64,000 bases of DNA from NCBI RefSeq assembly GCF_047511655.1, contig NC_133391.1, positions 124,442,384 to 124,506,383 on the forward strand. The letters are read 5' to 3'. Below the pieces are notes generated by a model that saw only the letters and a program-made list of their open reading frames with translations, made no database searches and was not told the origin of the DNA. How positions within the stretch are numbered: position 1 is the stretch's first letter; each line of letters opens with the position of its first letter. The DNA is from Castor canadensis. Its lineage: Eukaryota > Chordata > Mammalia > Rodentia > Castoridae. The position numbers and the translations under genes are program-made. This document shows positions 40,311 to 52,619 of the stretch, piece after piece.

Positions 40311-42164
40311 CTGATGTTCTAGATGGAGGCAGAGAGTAAGGGTGTCAGCCTAGGTAGCCTTGTGGGGTTCAAGACTTCAAGAGTGGTAGAGATCTCTGAT
40401 AATGGAAGCTAAGAGGGTTTATTTGTTTGCAAAAATTAGCTGTGCCCCCGAATTCATCTAAAAGTAAATGCAGGTAATTAGGCAGGTGGAAGTAAAATGC
40501 TGAAAGAGGTTGGAGCTGCAGCAAAGAAAGACTTTTAATTACTATTCACACAATACCATTTTACTCAGACTGGTGAAAGCTGGGGAAGCACAGAACGAGT
40601 CATTTTCAAGCCTGGAACACATTAAGTGACTACCAAGCTCAAGAAGGAGAAACATAAAATTGCATTTATATATCTAGATAAGGGTTTTTGGTAGAAAAAT
40701 TCTCTATAAAAGATTGTTACAAAGTTCTATGATTTGATTATTTTGTAAGTTTTAGAAAATTTTACCATGTCTTCTCATATTTTACCTATTTAAGAATGTG
40801 CGTATTTTTTTTTATTTAGGAAAAAACCAAATGTTTAAGGATGTAATATACTATTTATGTGAGCTAGGTTATGGAAGTATTATCATAACTGATATGAACT
40901 TGCAACATTTAGTCGAAGAAAAGAAACATTTAATTATTTCTTAAAATCCAATGAAATATGATACCAAACACTAGTTTAACTAGTAGGAAATTCAATCTTG
41001 CTTATATTTTGGGGGTACAAATGTCCTGGAGAGATTATGCAATTCAAAACAATTCATGGGTACCAAAAATGGCCAGGGGAGCAGTCTGTCCCAGGTGCAG
41101 GCAGAAGGGGTGTGTATCATTGTGGATAATTTAAAAAAATGCTGATTTAGAACTCATTCTGCTTTTTTTTTTATTATCACCATGTACTAGAAATTTAGAC
41201 AGTCAGTGACAAAATATTCTGTGCTCAAAAAAAATTCTGTAGATCTAAATTCCAAACAATTACTATGAATATTGTTGAATTTTAATGATACATATAAACT
41301 GCAGATTAGCACCTTTATTATTTATTGCATAATAAATATTTTTCCACTTTAATTTGAAGAACCTTCATGTATTAAGTTTTTTTCCCATGCCTCCCAAACC
41401 ACACTTGCCATGTCAATCATATACATTTGCTTAGCAATAAGCTACTAAACATTAGGATTATTTGAGCAATTTTCCATAGTATCACCGATTTGAGCATTTA
41501 AACAATAGGTTACAAAGAATCAGTGATAACAGTATGATTGTACAGGTGAATAAACAGACAACTTCAGTTACTTCAATTTTCCCATTCTGTATGGTATCTT
41601 GGAATTCCTATTCTCAGAATTTTAAGTTGTTCATCAGAGTACCAACTGCAATGCATATTTTTGTCAGCTTGTGAATTTAGTTTATATGTGAACTATTTGA
41701 CTGAATTTACATAAAGTATTTCCAAATTAAAATTTTATATTTATATTTGGCAATTATTTTAAAACTAGCGAGTGAATCAAGAAAGTAATCATTATTACAT
41801 GAACCTAAGAATAATTTGATCCTATAGAAGTAAAGGTATGAAAAAAAATCTGGCTCCTGGCTATGGCTCTGCCCTGGTGACCAGCTCATTATGGGTACTG
41901 CTCTTGGCAGCAGGGTTCTGGTTAAAGGTGGCAGGTGGCAGGTCTATTCATCACAGTCCCTGTCCCAGTTCCCATAGCTCCTGAGCATTCATGTACTGCC
42001 CATCAGTAAAACAGCCACTTTCTGCCTTGCTGGACAATTCTGCTTTTACTTGTTTTTTAAAAATGTAATTCTCTAAACACAGTTCAGGTCAACTTCCCTG
42101 TTTAGTGTGCATATGATTGAAAGATGAATTGAGAGAGACATGAAATTTGAAGTAATAGCTCACT

Positions 42165-42625
42165 GTTTGGTTTTGAGATTAAAAAATAAAACATAATGTG
42201 ACTATTTTATTTAACTGGGATAAAGGATCCCTGGATAGCTGGTAAAGCATTATTTGTGGGTGTGTCTTTAGAAAAGATTAGCATTTAAATCTGTGGACTG
42301 AGCTGGTGAGACTGCTCTCACCAGCATGGGTCATCCATCACCCATTAAAGCGCTGCGTAGGACAAAGGAAATGAAGGAATGGCGATTTGCTTTTGGCTTG
42401 AGTTTGGACACCCTTCTCCTTCCCTTGAGGAACAGTGCTTCTCTCTGTTAGACTTTCAGATGCAGACTGAGACTTGTGCCATTGCCACCCCTCCACCTCA
42501 TGAGTTTGGGATTGAAGTAGAACAACACGCCACTCAGAGGGGCTGGCCCTTCAGTCTCCATAATCCTGTTAGCCAAACCATTATCCTTCTTAATAAATCT
42601 ATTCTCTCTCTTTCTCAAAAAAACA
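42165..42625 (+). mobile_element. LTR-like repeat, same family as 57215-57640
   Basis: Shares ordered words with the copy at 57.2 kb: a GAT(T/A)AGCATTT(A/G)A(A/G)TCTGT(G/A)GACTG block and a distal TAATAAATCTATTCTCTC. The middle part is poorly matched. Subfamily not assigned. Confidence 0.5.
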
Positions 42626-43904
42626 CAGAGTTAATTTTTCTTGGGTTATCTTGCCACATTAGCAAGGAGTACTGTGGACTTTTATTTAGATAGCAATTCT
42701 AGTGAGTACAGAGCTATCAATTTAGAGAAGTCAAAATGATTGCATTTGTAGTATCCTTAAAGCACACAAGCTTAGAAATATTATACTGCACTTGAGTTAC
42801 CATTTGTTAATTACAGTTTAGCTTTATTTTTGTGAGATATAACAGTGTTCATCCTTGATTATATTATTGTTCTGTGGTCTTGTCAGGAAAATGTGTTATT
42901 GTGAATAATGTGGGTGTCAGTGTTTCTTTGACGATAACAAAAGATCAAAATTTTGTAAGATAGAATACATCAATTAAACCCATGGAGTTTAACCATGAAT
43001 GTTTAAACAACTCACTGCCCAGTTGTGCATGCTATGCAAAGTGCTTATCTCATCCTATAAATTGTTGGGAATTCTGTTTCAGTATATTCTCTTTCACCAG
43101 TGCCCTCAATTTTCCATTCAGAATATAGTAGATACTCAGACAAGATGGCTAATTTTTCTATGTGCTCAGAGAAGACAAGAAGTTAGTAGTTCTCAGAAGA
43201 TATCCATGGAAGTTCTCTTAAGTCTATAGTATTTGGTAAGGGAAGAGAAATCCACTTTATGGGACTGAAAAGACTCCCAAATATGGAGTCTCTGACTCCA
43301 CACTGTGCCAAATTAATCATCACAACCAAATGGCTCCCTATTTACTACGCCACCCATTCTTGAACCATAGTCTGGTTTCCTCAGCAGCTTCTGTGTAATG
43401 TCCTGCTGAGCACATAGTAAGCACCACCTTTTCTTTCTTCCCTCACTGAATAAATTTATTAAAAAATGAGTTGGTCTGTCTGTGACTTAAGCCATTTTTC
43501 TCTGTTCCATGACCACATGGCATAATATGTTGTCACACATTCCTTGAATTTTCACATTTTACTTCAAGGTAAATTGAGATTGCTTCAATTCTTCCAATCC
43601 TAGAATTAATATCTAGGAAGTAAAGGTCCATCCTTTGTTCAGGTACAGTCATTGAGTTACATTGGTGGCTCCAGGCTGCAATGGCATGACTATGGGTACA
43701 AGTAGGGATTAAGGAACAATTCTTCCACAAAAGGTTCTGGTTAGAAATTCCCAGTTTTTCTCATTCCTTATTCTCTCTTCTTCATAATCTTGTACTTGTC
43801 TGGGGTTTGTCCCATCCCAGATTTGATGCAGCAAGAATTCCTATGACAAACCTGGATCATGTTTGTTCACTGTGTCTTTTTTTAAGGTAGGTTTTAATTT
43901 TAAT

Positions 43905-43981
43905 TAATTAGCTAAATTTTCTGTGCTGGGGAATGAAATCAAGGCCTGTGTATGCTGTACCACTGAGCAATCCCCAGGCCC
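43905..43981 (-). repeat. ID-like SINE, decayed
   Basis: Reverse copy: TGTGCTGGGGAATGAAATCA, CACTGAGCAATCCCCAGGCC. Confidence 0.65.
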
Positions 43982-44612
43982 ATGTCTCTGTATTTTACCA
44001 GTCTCATTGATTGCACAGTGGTGAGGCTTCTCCATGGATAGTGTCTTCTCTACCTTCCGTTCCCCATCAGTTGGGCTCCCCATCCCTCCACTTCTGGTAG
44101 CATGCCTTTCTGGTTCCTCTGACCCTTGTTACAAACTAAGGACATTCTCTTTCAACTGCCAAAGTTCAGAGTCTTGATTCTGGGATTACTGCTTCAAACC
44201 CAAATACCATTCCTTTACAGAACCAGTTGTGATAAAGCTGGAGAATGGTAAATGGTACTGCCAATGCATTTGGATGGAGTGGGCTTTGTTTAGGCTGACA
44301 TGAGAGCCGATCTGTACTTCGTAGCATTGACTCTGAAAAGTATGTTTTTGTTGCCTCAATTACTGTCTTAGAATGGGTTTTCTGAGGCGCAAAACCCATT
44401 TAGAAACCTTCGGATAATTCACAGATAGTCTAATTCACATATATTCTAGGCTATGACAAAAATGCTGGAAGGGCTTCCATGGTCAGAACACAGGATCAAA
44501 ATAAGGACATCAAAGCAAGGACTAAATAGAGTGGCATCATTCTTCGGGATTTATCCATGAGTCATGAATGCTGGATTTTGTGGTATATGTGGAAAAAATG
44601 TATGGCAGGTGA

Positions 44613-45035
44613 AAGTGAGCAAGTAGGCTGGGCAGTTAGCTAAAATTAGTATAGCTAGGATAGAAGGGCCCCTGGAGAACTCCATTATGATGCCCCCATG
44701 ACCTTAAAGGGAAAGGAGGAAAAGCAGGATGGCCCAGAATAAGGACATACAAGGACTAGTAGGAATTTTAACCCCTCATGATTTAAAGGGTATAACCACT
44801 CAGAATGTTCCAGGCACAGCCAACAAGAATTCTGCTTTCTGCATGCCTAATTAGCATAGAGATTGAACAATGCTCTGTATAAAAGGGATAAAAACCCCAA
44901 ACTAACTCACTTCAGTGGCAACCCATTCAGGAGTCCTCTCTGTCTCACATGGATGCTTTGTCCTTTCTCTTAAACTTCTTGCCTATGTGCTAACCCTCCA
45001 TTGTCCATGAACTGCATCCTTTGTGTTTATGAGAC
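44613..45035 (+). mobile_element. Candidate solo LTR
   Basis: A compact TATA-like TATAAAAGGGATAAAAACCCC begins near 44878 after GC-richer sequence. It is followed by a pyrimidine-rich R/U5-like part ending GAGACA. Directly after comes AAGAATTTGGCATGAATTGG, which looks like a primer-site neighbourhood. No second LTR or coding remnant is visible, so this is tentative. Confidence 0.35.
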
Positions 45036-45723
45036 AAAGAATTTGGCATGAATTGGGAACCCTCTGTCATTGAGCTAAAAAGAGCTGTGACCTAGCCAGT
45101 ACAGCATACCCTGATCTCACAAGAAGATTCCGGTTTCAAAAGGAGGAATAAGGACTGGGGCCCAGCATTAGTCTCTGCAAGTCAGGCAGGGCAAAACCTG
45201 GTCTGAACACAGGAAGGAACAAGGAAATGTTACTCCCCATCACAGGCCATGGAAAATATAGGATGCCCCTAACATGTGGAGACTCAGTGGTGATGAAGCC
45301 AGGGAAAGTGACAGCTGGAAAGTACAGTTGCCAATACTGAGACATCTATCCAAGGCTGAAGTTAAGACTGGGGGTCTTTATGCAGGATCTTAAGGATAAA
45401 GCAGGATCTCCAGCTGGCACCAATGAGAAGCTGAAGCTTAGGAAAGAAAATATGTCAGTAGGGAAGAAGAAGAGATGGAGAGACAAGATGCTTACTGAGG
45501 CACAGGAACCTCATTATCAGAATAAGGCATCAGGAGCAGGAATGCTGATGAGCTGCAAAGTAGGCCTTGGAAGAGAAACTAGATGCTGGCATTGAATCTC
45601 CACATCCAGGGCCTACCTGCACCTGCACATTGAACCGGTCCCCTGAGGACAAGGAGTGAATGCAGATCTTCTATATTCCTAGCACACTGCCAAGACCCAG
45701 GCACAAGGCATCCAGCTTGCCTT

Positions 45724-45740
45724 CCGTTGCTTAGCAACGG
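45724..45740. promoter_or_regulatory. X-box (RFX-type) palindrome
   Basis: CCGTTGCTTAGCAACGG is a perfect 8-bp inverted repeat with a one-base centre. It fits the GTTRCC-N-RGYAAC-type site bound by RFX factors closely on both halves. It lies far from any known promoter here, so the role is unknown. Confidence 0.5.
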
Positions 45741-46017
45741 CCACCTCTTTGATTTCTGGGGTTGTCACAGTTTTTTCTGTAGCTATCTACTCTGAAACCA
45801 GGTACATGGGGCCTACAAGGAACACAGCAATAGTCTGGTTGTTCAACCAATTACAAGCTGACTTGCTACTATAAGCAAGTACATATTCAGTACAGGGAGC
45901 TCTGAGTGCTGGGAACAAGACTGAAACCATGCTGAATTCAAATGTAGAGTTGGAGAGAGAGGGAAGGGAAGAGGGAAATTCTACTGATTTTATAAATCCA
46001 GAGTTGGTAGAGAAGAA

Positions 46018-46044
46018 AAGAGAGAGAGAGAGAGAGAGAGAGAG
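46018..46044 (+). repeat. (AG)n microsatellite
   Basis: About 13 uninterrupted AG units. Confidence 0.93.
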
Positions 46045-47429
46045 CAAGAGAAGCTGACATAAGTAAAATAAAATGTCAAATGTTTTAAACATATATTAAA
46101 AACATTTCTTCAGAATCGTTCTCATTATACTACAAAAATTATTTAATTCTATCAAAACACAAAGAAAAGCATGTAGCTTGTCATTCAAAAAAGTCTAAAA
46201 TTTCTAGCTTAAAATTGTCAGAGATATTTCTCAAGAATTGCAGTGTATAATTAAACATTGACATTTAAAATTGTTGGGAAATTCTGTTCTCTGCAAGGTA
46301 GAACAAGGACCAAGTCATCAATTAGATGATATAATGCCAAAAACAGTTTTGGGAACGTGAAGAGTAGAGTTATAAATTTTCTACTCTCGCCTGACAGACC
46401 ATCAGCTGGAAAATATTCTACCTGCAATGAATTAAGTCCAAATGTGGTAGCACAGAGCTTAGGAGAATAGCAGCAAATTGAAAGAGTCTATGTATCTGCC
46501 CAGTAAGGAAAATATGTCTGCTCATTTTTCTTCTTTTAATCATGGGTACAAAATCTTTTTATCATTAGGTATCATTTACACTCAAGCCCAAATCAACTAA
46601 GTTTTTATGCAAGTAAAAAAATATGTATGTAGCTCTTTTGGTCTTTGTGGGCTTAAAATTTATTTTTTGTTTAAATACACAGATAAGTTTTTACCATTTC
46701 ATTCATCACCTTTTTTTTCAACAAGATATACCTATAAAAAGAAACCTTTCTGGTCAAGTTGTAGTTAATACTAGTTAAAGTTGCAGCAGGAGAAAGGGTA
46801 CAAAAGAGGAGAAAGGGTGGCAGAGGCAAGGAAGAAAGAAATGGTGGGGGTGGGGTGGGAGTGAGATGAGAGGGGCGGGAGCCATTCTTTAAAAGTGGAA
46901 GCATCCAGTCACCTGGCTATTCTCACATCATCAAAGCCATCCAGGCAGATATGACTGAGAAAATGATCCTTGTTATCACTTCTTGACATTTCACTTTCCT
47001 TCTTGCAGTAGAAACCTTTGCTTGGCTTCATTTTTAAACTTCAAAATTCAATTACTGTTCCTACTCTCCCCATCCCCTCCCTCTTGCTGAGGGATCATCT
47101 AAGGATGTAACCAGTTTACTTAAAAAATTTGGGGCTGTCATCCCCGAAATCCTTGCTCTTTTCCTTTGAAACTAATTCAGAAAACAAACCAAGCAATGCC
47201 AGGAACTTATTTCCCTTAAATTAATTGTTATTCCTTATCAAAGTAACACATGGGTAATTCAAAATCCAAATAGTGCTAAAAAACTTATAATAAAAAGCAG
47301 TAGTCTTTTAGCCAGTTTCCTTCCTACTTGCCCCATCCTAACACAAGCCTACGTCCAGGAGGAAGCCACTTACATCTGATTTAGATATTATATTTTGATA
47401 CCTTTTTCTATATTTTAAAATAACACACA

Positions 47430-50284
47430 CTCTTACCCTGCTGTATGACAGGGACACATTTTGAGAAATACATCATAGGCAGGTTCAATGTGTGAATGTT
47501 GCTGACTACTATTACAAACCTACATAGAACAGTCTACAATATAAACCTAGGCTATATGGTATAGTCCATTTCTTCTAGGCTACAAACCTGTACAGCATAT
47601 TACCATAGGCAATTGTAACATAGTGGTATTTGTGTAGCTAACCATACTTCAACCCAGAAAAGGTACAGTAAAAATAGAACATAAAAGATTAAAAAAAAAT
47701 GGAACATGTGTAAAGGGCACCTGCCATGAACAGAGCCTGCAGAACTAAAAGTTTAGAGGGAGATGGTAAATGAGGGTGAGTAAACGTGAGGCCCTGGACA
47801 CTGGTGTCTACTACAACAGATTTTGTGAACACTGCAGTTAGGTGATGCTCAGTTTATTTTAAAATAGTTTTTCTTTTAATAACAATGAATCTTTAATTAC
47901 TATAACTTTTTTCATTTTATAGGTTTCTAAGTTTTTTTTTACTTTTGACTCTTGTAATAGCAATTATCCTTAACACAAAGACTATATAGCTGTACAAAAA
48001 TAATTTTCTTTTTCAATATCCCAATTCAATGAGCTCTTTTCTATTCTTGTTTACTTTTCAAGTTTTTTTTGCTGAACACTAAAACACAAACACACACAGA
48101 GCCAGGATCATCCACATCACTGCCTTGCACTTCCCATCTTGTCCCACTGCAAGGTCTTCATGGGCAAAGACACAGATGGAGCTGTCACTTCCTACAGGAA
48201 TACTGCCTTCTTTTGGTCCTTCCTGAAGGACCCGGCTGAGGCTCTTCTTGAAGAGGTCTCACTCTTCAGATATATGTGGCTTGTTTGTTTTCTTCATTAC
48301 AGATTTGCTTGTAAGTAGACAATGCACCATGAACATTCTTCTCTACTAATAAAAACCTTCCAGGGGCGGGGGTCTGTGCTTTCAAATTTTTTAAGGAGTT
48401 TGTTGAGGTCTGCAAAAGCTTTTTTTTGCTAAATGCTTCATTGTGAATTTTTTTGAGATTTCTCTTTTTCCTATAGTTTCTTTGTCTCTCACTTCCTCTT
48501 CAGCTATGCATTCCTATTGCAATTCCAATAAGTTCTCATTACTCGGTTCCTCGGGAATCACCTCAAAGAACTCCTCAATGGCATCCTCACCCAAGCCCAG
48601 GATAAAGTTGTGTGCATTTCAACCAGAGTTGTATTGATTTTTGCAAGCTCCTCATCTTTGGAGTAAGTTTTGGATGATACTCTTGAGTGTCTTCTTTCAG
48701 ATGCCATCTATACCCTCCTTGGTGACATCACTCCACACCCAAGCAAGTTTCTCAGTGGAGTCACAGATGTAATCCTTCCAGAATTGCATCCGTGTCTTCT
48801 TAGTGCGGTCCCAGGTGCAGTAACAGCCTATGAAGAGGTCCTCCTCAAGTTGGAGGCCTTAAGAGCTGCTGTAACTCCAGATCCAATGTTGGATCAAATA
48901 GGTGATGTTGGAGGGAGAAACCCCATTTTGATAATGAGATGAAGATCACTAATAAAAGAATATGTGGACATTACTAATAATAAGCAAAATCTCAAAAGTT
49001 ATTATTCTCCAAATAATACTTCTCTATATTGCTGGCAGAAAGGAGAGTATCTTGTAAGAGGAGCTGAATCATTCACGATCTCTTATTGCTCTTCTCATCC
49101 ACTGACAGTGTATTCTTATTCATACACTTTGAGACCTGGGGTTCTCCCTTTGCCAGATGGCAAAGGATTTCACTTAGTAACCTGCAACATTGTCCCATGG
49201 ACACTGTTGTCTCTTCCCTAAAAGCTTTGAAACTCAGTATTGACTTGGCTCTTTATGGATGAAAGTCCTTTAAGACATCTGTTTCCAGAGTAGTGGAATT
49301 TCATTCATATTGAAGATTTGCTCTGTCAGGTAATTTTTGTCCACAATCAACTTATCTAGAATTTCCAAAATTTCTTCAGCTGCTTTCACATCAGTACTTA
49401 CATACTCATCCCTGACTTCCACGTTATGTGATGTTTAACAATTCTTGACTTGATTAAACCATCTGCAGTTAGCAGTAAATTGAACATTACCATCAGGTCC
49501 AGCCTTTTCTTTCAACACTGCAAACATTTTTACTTTGGCCAAGATCATCATGCTACTGAGAGGAAGATGCTTCTGTGTCTGGTCATCAGTCCAGGTCATT
49601 AGATTTTTGCCAGATCTGATATAGGCCCTTCTTGAATTTTTGCTGGTCCTGTTATTTCAGTAAAGCAGATCTTTAACATTTTCCATCACTGTGTTCTTAT
49701 TTTTCAAGGTTGTGGCTATGGTGCGAAGGGACACATGTGACTGGGGAGTGTTGACCATCACTGATTTTTCACTGTGGTAGTCCTTACTTTTTAATTTGTT
49801 TTCAGGTCAATCACTTTACATGGCCTCTTACTGGCAACATTAGCAGTGGTGTTTGTATGCTTAGAGGCTATGAGGAGCAAAAACAACATGAGATTAAATC
49901 AAGCACAAGAGAAAATGATGCAATCAAGAGACACAAGTAAACACAAGATTGTGAAGCTGCTGCCGTGGAACCCACGTACTGTTTTATAGGAAGCATTTGC
50001 ATTAACAACTACAAGTAGTAGATTCTAAAATAAAGGTAAATAGTACAGCACTGTAAGTACAAACGAGTGGATAGCCATTGATAATCATTATCAAGTATTG
50101 TTCTGCATATACAGTATGTGCTATGGTTTTATAAAACTGGCAGCACAGTAGGTTTGTTTATATCAGCATCACCATAAATGTGAGAAATGCATTGCATTAG
50201 GAATCTTTCAGCTCCATTATAATTTGATGGGACTACAGTTACAGTCCATCATTAAACAAAATGTCATTGTATTGTGCATGCCTG
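47430..50284 (-). mobile_element. Nearly full-length Tigger (pogo-type) DNA transposon
   Basis: The right end reads, on the minus strand, CAGGCATGCACAATACAATG with a flanking TA (50285-50286). This is the terminal repeat of a Tigger1-type element. It is followed by family-specific words such as CCTACTGTGCTGCCAGTTTT and ACTTGATAATGATTATCAA. The left part holds the opposite terminal region with CTGAGAAAT-like, CCTAGGCTATATGGTATAG and GGCTACAAACCTGTACAGCA words. In between lies a decayed transposase. The length (about 2.85 kb) is a few hundred bases above the remembered consensus. Left border uncertain by about 10 bp. Confidence 0.85.
48090..49860 (-). pseudogene. Tigger transposase pseudogene
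   Basis: A decayed DDE-type transposase of the pogo/Tigger group, read right to left. Near 49800 is a K-R-P-C-K-V-I-D-L-K opening, like the DNA-binding helix-turn-helix start. Around 48790-48690 is F-W-K-D-Y-I-C-D-S and then K-L-A-W-V-W-S-D-V-T-K-E-G, the conserved end of the catalytic domain. A later E-D-A/P-I-E-E-F-F-E-V-I-P-E-E tail segment follows near 48560. Many stops and frameshifts separate the pieces; no frame exceeds about 90 codons. It normally cuts and pastes DNA at TA sites; this copy is dead. Confidence 0.8.
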
Positions 50285-50669
50285 TATTTATATTTTCTAT
50301 GTATTGACTTATCAATTTTAGATGTTATCTGTAGATTTACTTATGATGCAGATGATTTAGCTTTTTCAACTTTCCTTCACCTTCCTTCCCTCTAAGTATA
50401 GTTATATCGTCTTAGTTAGTCTGCCTTTAATTATACATAATTATACATACATAATTATAGTATGATTAATAAGTTAATTGTTATAATTGTTGACTACTGA
50501 TGCAAGTCATTTAATGTGATTATTCTTTCTTTCTTGTATAGTGTTTGTACATCTTATTATTCTTTTGTTCCTTTTTGTGCACTGTCTCTTTCATTTTTTT
50601 CCCCTAAGTTCTCTGAGTATATTTGGGTCTCTCTCTTTCATACTAGAACTTTCCTTAAATGTCTGGTAA

Positions 50670-51000
50670 GCCAGGCACCGGTGGCTTACACCTACAATCC
50701 TAGTTACACAGGAGGCTGAGATTGTAAGACCAGGGTTCAAAGCCAGCTAGGGAAAAAGTTCAAGAGAACTTATCTCAATGGAAAAAAATCTGGGTTTAGT
50801 GCCATGCACCTGTCTTCCCAGCTATGGTAAGAAGTGTAAAATAGGAGGAGGAATAATGGTCCAAGCCTCCCTCAGCAAAAAGTGAGGCCTATCTCAAAAA
50901 TAACTGGATTAAAAAGGGCTGGAGGTGTGACTGAAGCATAGAGTGCCTGTCTTGCAAGTGTGAAGCCCTGAGCCCAAACCCTAGTACCACCAAAACCAAA
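50670..51000 (+). repeat. Composite three-unit SINE (B1-like, B1-like, ID-like)
   Basis: Unit 1 starts GCCAGGCACCGGTGGCTTAC with CAGGAGGCTGAGATTG. Unit 2 starts near 50790 with CTGGGTTTAGTGCCATGCAC and CTTCCCAGCTATGG. Unit 3 starts near 50918 with GGGCTGGAGGTGTGACTGAA and has GAGCCCAAACCCTAGTACC. Imperfect flanking repeats, AAATGTCTGGT (50657 on) and AAATGTTTTGGT (50999 on), suggest it moved as one unit. Confidence 0.75.
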
Positions 51001-51187
51001 ATGTTTTGGTGATATTTGGTTCGTTCATATTGAAATATTAAGTCCTAAAAATGTGAACTGGAGCTCTGTGAGTTGTGTGGGCTTTCCAGATTTGTACTGG
51101 GAAACCACTAAATGTCATTTGAGGAAGCCTTTGTTGTGGAGCATTCAGTTTTTCCAGAATCATCTAACCTCCCATTTATTCATGCCT

Positions 51188-51217
51188 GCTGTGTGTGTGT
51201 GTATGTGTGTGTGTGTG
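51188..51217 (+). repeat. (GT)n microsatellite
   Basis: Short GT tract with one TAT interruption. Confidence 0.85.
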
Positions 51218-52619
51218 TCTGTACGTCTGTACTATGTGCCTGTATTATTGTGACTATTGGAATTTGGGGAGTGTGCTGGGTGAAGGAGGCTACAGATCAC
51301 ACACTCAATGTGCAGATTGTCACTTATCCTGTTTTTAAACCATTGCCTCTTAAGTTTGAGGTTACATGAGTGCTGTCTAAGCCCCTATGAACCCCAGTCT
51401 TTGCCAAACTCCCAGGTACCTATGTATGCATGACTGACATGTCATGTAGTGTCCTCCTCACTTCTGTTGTGTCACCTGTCTGAAGACCTGAGGTTATAGC
51501 CTCTTTGACACTTCTGACTTGATTCCCAATTCTTCATGCACTACTCACTAATGTTACCAAGTTTAATGGGAGTTCTATATAAGGAATCAATCTTGAATTG
51601 AAAGCATGATCCAGAAAACATTGAAATACAGTTTTTAAGTAGGTAAATCACATGGTTTGTGTGAATTTTTTTTCAATAAAGCTGTTAAAATGATTGTTAC
51701 ATTAAAAAAACTGTGGAAAACAAGTAAATGTTATCCTTACGAATTTAATGGCTGGGGTCTATATGTGTGCATAAACTAATTTAGACTTCCCTTTCATATT
51801 GCAGATGAGAAAAAAAAAAAGGATAAAATGTTACAGCAGAGTAGTCAATCTGTGTGAGCAGTAAATAAAAATAACATAAATACTATAAATTTTCAAATAT
51901 GAAAATATTTCATAATTGACATGAAAATCTGAGAAAAAATATGACAAATGCAGTAATTAAAAAAATTTTCTATTAAAAGTTCATTTTATACAGAAGTTAC
52001 TCTCATAAAATCATTCCCAAAGATATTAAGAATCAAAATTAAAAACCCAACAAATAGAAAAATTTAATAGGTAACTCCTAAAATGAATGGTGTTGTTATC
52101 ATTAGTACACAGTGTAAATAAAAGACAGTAACATATTTTAATTCCTGATTTAATAATCTGTGGCATTAAATAACATAGAAAATGCATTTTAGAAGAAATC
52201 ACACACATAAACCTGTAATAAGTAATGAAATCTGGCATTCAGTATAATGAAAATCTCAAGCTACCAAATAGGGTATAAAAATGCATCTCATAAATATATG
52301 ATTAAAGTGAAGTTTTAAAAAGTCTTCTATTTCTTCTTATAAAGGAAATTGGAAAATCAATAATAGGAAATTTTTGAGTATTCAAAAACATTGATTAGGA
52401 AAACAGAAAGATAAAAAAATGATGAATGGTAAAAGGATACTAAAATAATAGGAATATATACATCTTAAAGACAAAAGCATAGGATCTTATATGAAATAAC
52501 CTCAATGCATATATTACACCTTAAGGACTTTTTAGTGGCAAACTCTAATCATGGTTAATAAAATAGAAATAATTAATCATGTAATTTTAAGAATAAACAG
52601 AGGGAAATCTCTGAATTTT

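Noticed and set aside
48443..49221. Plus-strand frames inside the Tigger element
   Set aside because: They are antisense shadows of the decayed minus-strand transposase.
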